Shown: in pieces, positions 60,282-64,000 of the stretch | Numbering within the stretch: the stretch's first letter is position 1 | How the letters are laid out: each line of letters begins with the position of its first letter | Assembly: GCA_963724645.1 (NCBI GenBank) | Contig: CAVRVJ010000001.1 | Coordinates: forward strand, 62,001-126,000 | Direction: 5' to 3' | From: CAVXSP01 sp963724645 | GTDB taxonomy: Bacteria; Acidobacteriota; Vicinamibacteria; Vicinamibacterales; SCN-69-37 | DNA length: 64,000 nt | Notes under the pieces: generated by a model | Databases searched by the model: none | The model's input: only the letters and a program-made list of their open reading frames with translations | Told to the model about the DNA's origin: nothing | Position numbers and translations under genes: made by a program

Positions 60282-60495
60282 ACGGTCGTCACGCCCGACA
60301 CACTGCGCCGATGGCATCGGCAGTCGGGCGCACGGAGGTGCACGTACCCGACGCCCCGGTCGAGTCGACGCGGGGTGCTCGCTGAGATTCGGCGCCTGGT
60401 CATGCGGACGGCGAACGAGAACGCCACGTGGAGCAACACGCGGATTCAAGGCGCGTTGAAAAACGTCGGGCATCGCGTCGCTCGACGATCGCTGC
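60282..60495 (+). pseudogene. relic of an integrase-core (DDE) transposase
   Basis: The plus-strand frame reads VVTPDTLRRWHRQSGARR, then GVLAEIRRLVMRTANENATW, then SNTRIQGALKNVGHRVARR. This matches the HTH-to-catalytic linker of transposases in which (T)PDT-x-x-RWHR is followed by LI-x-R-x-ANENP-x-WGY-x-RIQG-x-L-x-x-x-GH-x-V. Both the N-terminus and the DDE catalytic core are missing, and it runs directly into the 3' end of the next gene. It is a second, independent mobile remnant beside tRNA-Glu. Confidence 0.7.
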
Positions 60496-60499
60496 TTTC

Positions 60500-62239
60500 T
60501 TACCGGTCGAGGCGATCGAACTGCAGGCCGCTGGCGCCCTCGCCGCGGCCGACCCGCCTGCGGCGGCCGATCCACAGGTACGTGGACCCATCCTGCCAAC
60601 GCGCGAGCTGGTACGTGCGCGTGACGCGGATCCCCTCCCGCGGCACCTCTTCCTCGTACATGTCGAGGCTCTCAGGCTTCGCGTCGCGATTCAGCACGCG
60701 CCCCTGCGCGCGCACGAAGTCGCGCGACCCGTCGATGCGCAGCAACTTGCCACGCCGGAGCCGCACGCCGGCAGCCGTCTGCACCGGCACCAGCGGGATC
60801 CAGTTGTCCGGAGTGGTTGTGGCAAGCCGGTAAACCGGCGTCCCGTCCGCCCGTGCGGACCGGGCCGCGGGCGCCGCCTGCTGCTCGAACCGGTTCAGCG
60901 GCCGCTCGATCGCACTCTCGACGATGCGCTCGACGCCCCACGCCATGTTCGCCATTTCGTCGCGCAGGAAGAGCACCTCCTCGACCGGGCGGCTCTCGAC
61001 GCGTGCAGCGAGTCCCGGCGCCAGCAGGAAGAGATCCGGGTCGCCGACCTGCAGCGCATGCCCCGGCGGTGCGATTGACGCGATCTGGAACATGCGCCAG
61101 CTCGCGTATCGGGCGCCGGCCGCGCGCGTCGACGGGATCAGGAACTGCTCGCCGAACGTGTTGGTGACGATCAACGAGCGCGTGCGCGAGATCGTGCCGA
61201 CCGGAAGATCGATCGGGATGACGAACCAGTCGTTGCCATAGCTGATCGCGAATTCGATGAGCAGCATGCGCGCGAGATCCTGCGGCCCCGCGTCCACGGC
61301 GCCGAAGTCGACGCGCGCGTCCTCGAACTCCCAGAACCGCTGCGCCGGCATTCCGCGATAGGTCACCGGCGCCGGCACCACGGACCGCACGACGACCGTG
61401 CCGCTCCCGTCCGAGCTTGCGCGCAGCGACGCGCCGTCGTTCAGGCTGAAGTCGTGCCAATCGATGCCATCGTTGTAGTACTGCCGCGCCGTCAGCACCT
61501 TCTCGCCGTCGGTCATACGAGCCGCGACCGAGAACGCGTACTCCATCCGATTCGATTGCCACGCACTCGGGACCCCGGCGGGCGCCGCGACGAGCGCGTC
61601 GAGCCAGCGCAACCACAGGTCCGCCGCGTGCAACACCTCGGCAACATCGCCGAAATCGATCGCGAGTCCGGGCGGCAGCGCCGGCGGAGTTTGCAGGAGC
61701 GCCGGCCGCAGCGCGGCCGCGAGCTTCCGCCCGTCGGGGACGCGCGGCAGGACGAGATCGATGAACGCGAGGCTGTCGCGATCCAACTTCGCCCGCTGGT
61801 CAGCCGTCGGCGGCGCGAACGGGAACGCCGCGACGACTGTCGCCCCGTAACTGTGCGACACCGCCTGCTGGTCGATCATGCGCAGGAACTGGCGTCCCGT
61901 GTCGGAGGCCAGCCGCAGCCGATCGAGCGAGTCGACGAACGCATGAACGGATTCGAACTCGACGAGGGTCTCGAGCGGCGTCAATCCGCCGTTGAACGGG
62001 ATGCCGTCCGCCGTTGCGCCCGCGGCCAGCGGGCCTGGCGCGTATCGCGTGAACGGCACGTTCTCGCCTTCCCATCGCGCGGCGACCGGCGAGGCGTTGT
62101 CTTCCCCCTGGAACTCCCCGAGCTGCCATTGACGCGCCAGGAGCCAGAGCGGGTCGTAGACTCGCGCCTGGAGTCCGTCGTTCATGTCGATGGTCCGGCA
62201 GCCCGGCTCGAACCTGACCCAGGTCGTGATCGAAGACAT
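60500..62239 (-). CDS. large hypothetical protein, 579 aa
   Basis: The start is the ATG at 62239, with AGAGGG upstream; the frame is open further but without a ribosome site. The protein opens MSSITTWVRFEPGCRTIDMN and soon has DPLWLLARQWQLGEFQGEDNASP, a striking Trp/Gln/Asp-rich block. It continues as a mixed alpha/beta protein with no signal peptide or membrane span, with IEFAISYGNDWFVIPIDLP in the middle and LARWQDGSTYLWIGRRRR near the end. I do not recognise a characterised family. It starts 19 bases after the end of another unknown gene, so the two are probably expressed together. Confidence 0.7.
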   Translation of the reverse strand: MSSITTWVRFEPGCRTIDMNDGLQARVYDPLWLLARQWQLGEFQGEDNASPVAARWEGENVPFTRYAPGPLAAGATADGIPFNGGLTPLETLVEFESVHAFVDSLDRLRLASDTGRQFLRMIDQQAVSHSYGATVVAAFPFAPPTADQRAKLDRDSLAFIDLVLPRVPDGRKLAAALRPALLQTPPALPPGLAIDFGDVAEVLHAADLWLRWLDALVAAPAGVPSAWQSNRMEYAFSVAARMTDGEKVLTARQYYNDGIDWHDFSLNDGASLRASSDGSGTVVVRSVVPAPVTYRGMPAQRFWEFEDARVDFGAVDAGPQDLARMLLIEFAISYGNDWFVIPIDLPVGTISRTRSLIVTNTFGEQFLIPSTRAAGARYASWRMFQIASIAPPGHALQVGDPDLFLLAPGLAARVESRPVEEVLFLRDEMANMAWGVERIVESAIERPLNRFEQQAAPAARSARADGTPVYRLATTTPDNWIPLVPVQTAAGVRLRRGKLLRIDGSRDFVRAQGRVLNRDAKPESLDMYEEEVPREGIRVTRTYQLARWQDGSTYLWIGRRRRVGRGEGASGLQFDRLDR

Positions 62240-62258
62240 GTGAACCCTCTGTCTGCGC

Positions 62259-64000
62259 CTACGTGAGCTTGGAGAAATCGGTGGAGACGGTGTCGCCGGC
62301 CGCGTTGACCGCGAAGTACGCGGCGGGCAGATAGTGACCGGCTCCTGCAAGCGCATCCGGATCGACCGCGCGAATGCGTGCGAGGTCGAGCGTCTCGAGG
62401 AGTACCTGCTGCAGAGACCAGATCGTCCACGGCCGTGTCGGGTCGGGCGGCACCGCAAGCAGAAGGCTCTGCGGCGGCGCGGCGTCCGGCTGATCGAACT
62501 GGAAGACCACGCCGGTGGTCTCGCTGGCGCTCGGCACCACCTCGACCCACTCGTCCACGAGCAACCCGGCCATCGGGTGCGCCACGTCGAGATCGGCCGG
62601 CGCCTGAACGACAACCGAAAACCGGGATCCGGACATCGTCTGTCCTCTGGCAGCGGGCAGGCCCACCCATCGATCGTTCGCTCGATGCGGCAGCTGCGCG
62701 ACGCGCAGGTTGGGCCGTTCACCGGTGTCGAGCACTTCGGCGTATCGAAGCGCCGCGTCGAACCGGTCGACGCCGTCGCGCACACGCGCGGCGCGCGTCA
62801 GCCACGTCAGCACGGCCAGCGGATCCCCGCCCTGGACCGACGCGCTGTCGCCAAGCGCGGCACCGAATTCCGCCGCGTTGGCCGCCGCAAACCTGGGCAG
62901 AACGACGAACGACTCGCCGAACACGGCCTTCAACCTCGCCGTATGGAACGCGCACACATCGTCGGACGCCGTCGCCGCGGCGCCGGGGCCCTGTTCGAGC
63001 GCCGCCAGGCGATCGATTCGTACGCCGAGCTCTTTCACGATCGACGCCGCTTGCGCCGCCAGCGCCGACCGCGCGGCCGGCGAATCACCGGTCGCGGACA
63101 GCGGCACCGCGCCGGGGATGCCGAGGTGCCCTGCCCGGATGATGTCCGCTCGCAGCGCGTCGAGGCCGGTCGCGGGGGCGGTGAGCGCCGCCGAGAGATC
63201 GTTTCGCGCCTGGCGCAGGGCGGCCGCGGCCGTATCGGCGCGGCCCTTCAGCTCGTCGGTGTCGACGCCGGCCGGCTGGTTGACTTCCGGAGTATTCAAC
63301 TCGCTTCCGTCGAGCGGGCGCGCGCCTGTCACGAGCGCCTGCGCGGCCCGAAGAATCTCCGTCAATTCGCCGAAGCTCACGTCCGATGCGGGCCACTCCG
63401 GGCGACGTGCGGCATTCACCTGAAGTACGGCCGCGTCGGCGAACCCGTTCGCCCTCCGCGCGGCGTACAGAATCCGCTGCTCCATCTCAGATGGCTGTCC
63501 GTCCGGTGTGCCGCCCGGCGCATAAACCAGGTCGAGTGGTGAGAGCGCGAGCTCGCTCAGCCGCACCTCGACGCTCTGCAGCACCGTGCCGGTCGCCGGA
63601 TCGAGTGCGTCGATCGCGCATCGCATGCGCGACGGCGCGCCGAGAAGCCGTGCGGCCCACGCGTTCAGTCGCGGCTCGGCGCTCGAGCGGAGCGGCACCG
63701 CCGGCGGAGTCCATCCGTCAGGCAGCGCACCGATGTCGGGGAACAGGACGACGAGGCGATGCGTCAGCGCGGCGCCGGTGCGAGGGGTCGAGATGACGTC
63801 GAGCTCCGGAGGCGGCGCCTCGCCGTTCGCGATCGCGTCGAGCGTCGCGGCCGTCCGCAGCGGATCGCCCTGCACGGCATGATGAACGGTCTCGGCCAGG
63901 AGCGCGTCGCTCAGCGCATCCACGGCGTCGCCGAGCGTATTCAGTTCCGCCTGCAGCACGCCGTGCGCACGGTCCAGCGCGCCGGCGTCGATCTCGATCG
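62259..64000 (-). CDS. large hypothetical protein, C-terminal 580 residues (start outside the window)
   Basis: The frame is open from the window edge at 64000 to the stop at 62259. Visible features are SVEVRLSELALSPLDLVYAPGG, a helical Ala-rich central part (about residues 220-400, RADTAAAALRQARNDLSAAL), and a C-terminal beta-rich region with FSVVVQAPADLDVAHPMAGL, VDEWVEVVPSASETTGVVFQ, FDQPDAAPPQSLLLAVPP and finally STDFSKLT. It has no transmembrane segment. I cannot assign a function. Coupled closely to the downstream 579-aa unknown, it is one half of an uncharacterised two-gene unit whose upstream partners lie beyond the window. Confidence 0.7.
   Translation of the reverse strand, partial: IEIDAGALDRAHGVLQAELNTLGDAVDALSDALLAETVHHAVQGDPLRTAATLDAIANGEAPPPELDVISTPRTGAALTHRLVVLFPDIGALPDGWTPPAVPLRSSAEPRLNAWAARLLGAPSRMRCAIDALDPATGTVLQSVEVRLSELALSPLDLVYAPGGTPDGQPSEMEQRILYAARRANGFADAAVLQVNAARRPEWPASDVSFGELTEILRAAQALVTGARPLDGSELNTPEVNQPAGVDTDELKGRADTAAAALRQARNDLSAALTAPATGLDALRADIIRAGHLGIPGAVPLSATGDSPAARSALAAQAASIVKELGVRIDRLAALEQGPGAAATASDDVCAFHTARLKAVFGESFVVLPRFAAANAAEFGAALGDSASVQGGDPLAVLTWLTRAARVRDGVDRFDAALRYAEVLDTGERPNLRVAQLPHRANDRWVGLPAARGQTMSGSRFSVVVQAPADLDVAHPMAGLLVDEWVEVVPSASETTGVVFQFDQPDAAPPQSLLLAVPPDPTRPWTIWSLQQVLLETLDLARIRAVDPDALAGAGHYLPAAYFAVNAAGDTVSTDFSKLT

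Noticed and set aside
59938..60459. 173-residue plus-strand protein reading through tRNA-Glu
   Set aside because: The frame crosses the tRNA and merges three unrelated relics; the WRPQRDSNPC phrase is the familiar translated-tRNA artefact.

Overview
This is 64 kb of GC-rich bacterial DNA (roughly two thirds G+C). It most resembles Acidobacteriota, probably the Vicinamibacteria. That placement is inferred from gene families, with no marker gene to test it: a double-FtsX ADOP-type permease, a TonB receptor with a carboxypeptidase-regulatory-like N-terminus, Ser/Thr kinases fused to TolB/TPR or PD40 propellers, a DUF2934 protein, and many small secreted proteins whose mature part starts near PDFSG-like sequence. 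There is one tRNA (tRNA-Glu), no rRNA and no CRISPR array.

Layout. 0-11 kb: the end of a polyprenyl synthase, then a minus-strand run consisting of an ECF sigma factor, a coupled Ser/Thr kinase, a coupled TonB receptor, two unknown proteins and a large nucleotide-cyclase/ATPase/TPR protein. 11-20.8 kb: STAS and DUF2934 proteins, an aminotransferase relic, a metallophosphoesterase, an atypical pyruvate kinase, a PhoX-like protein, ankyrin and DinB proteins, and a cNMP-binding/glutaredoxin-like/thioredoxin-reductase-like fusion. 21-26.4 kb: a metal ABC transporter pair, an MltF-like lipoprotein, small secreted proteins, a hairpin repeat and an outer-membrane barrel. 26.4-34.7 kb: a carbon module of acetate kinase plus truncated rpiB, divergent from phosphoketolase, glycogen phosphorylase and phosphoglucomutase, with four imperfect direct repeats in the shared promoter region. 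Glycogen could feed this route through glucose-1-P and glucose-6-P to acetyl-P and then acetate plus ATP. 34.7-44.4 kb: ADOP permease, DUF2278 protein, uracil-DNA-glycosylase-like protein, amidohydrolase and a PD40 receptor kinase. 44.5-49.8 kb: D-aminoacylase, an overlapping penicillin-acylase-type amidase and a convergent serine beta-lactamase-fold hydrolase. 50-59.8 kb: an SRPBCC protein, a nine-helix membrane protein with a Rossmann-like cytosolic domain, a 1058-residue S9 peptidase/CE15 esterase fusion, NTF2-like and methyltransferase proteins and small secreted unknowns. 59.9-60.5 kb: tRNA-Glu embedded in recombinase and transposase relics. 60.5-64 kb: two large unknown proteins, the second leaving the window.

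Data quality. About nineteen single-base frameshifts interrupt otherwise well-conserved genes, five of them in phosphoketolase and four in glycogen phosphorylase. Protein motifs continue perfectly across each break, so most are probably uncorrected consensus errors rather than gene decay. Such genes are given here as one feature with the break positions stated. The genuine relics (aminotransferase, rpiB, transposases, recombinase) lack whole domains and are marked as pseudogenes.
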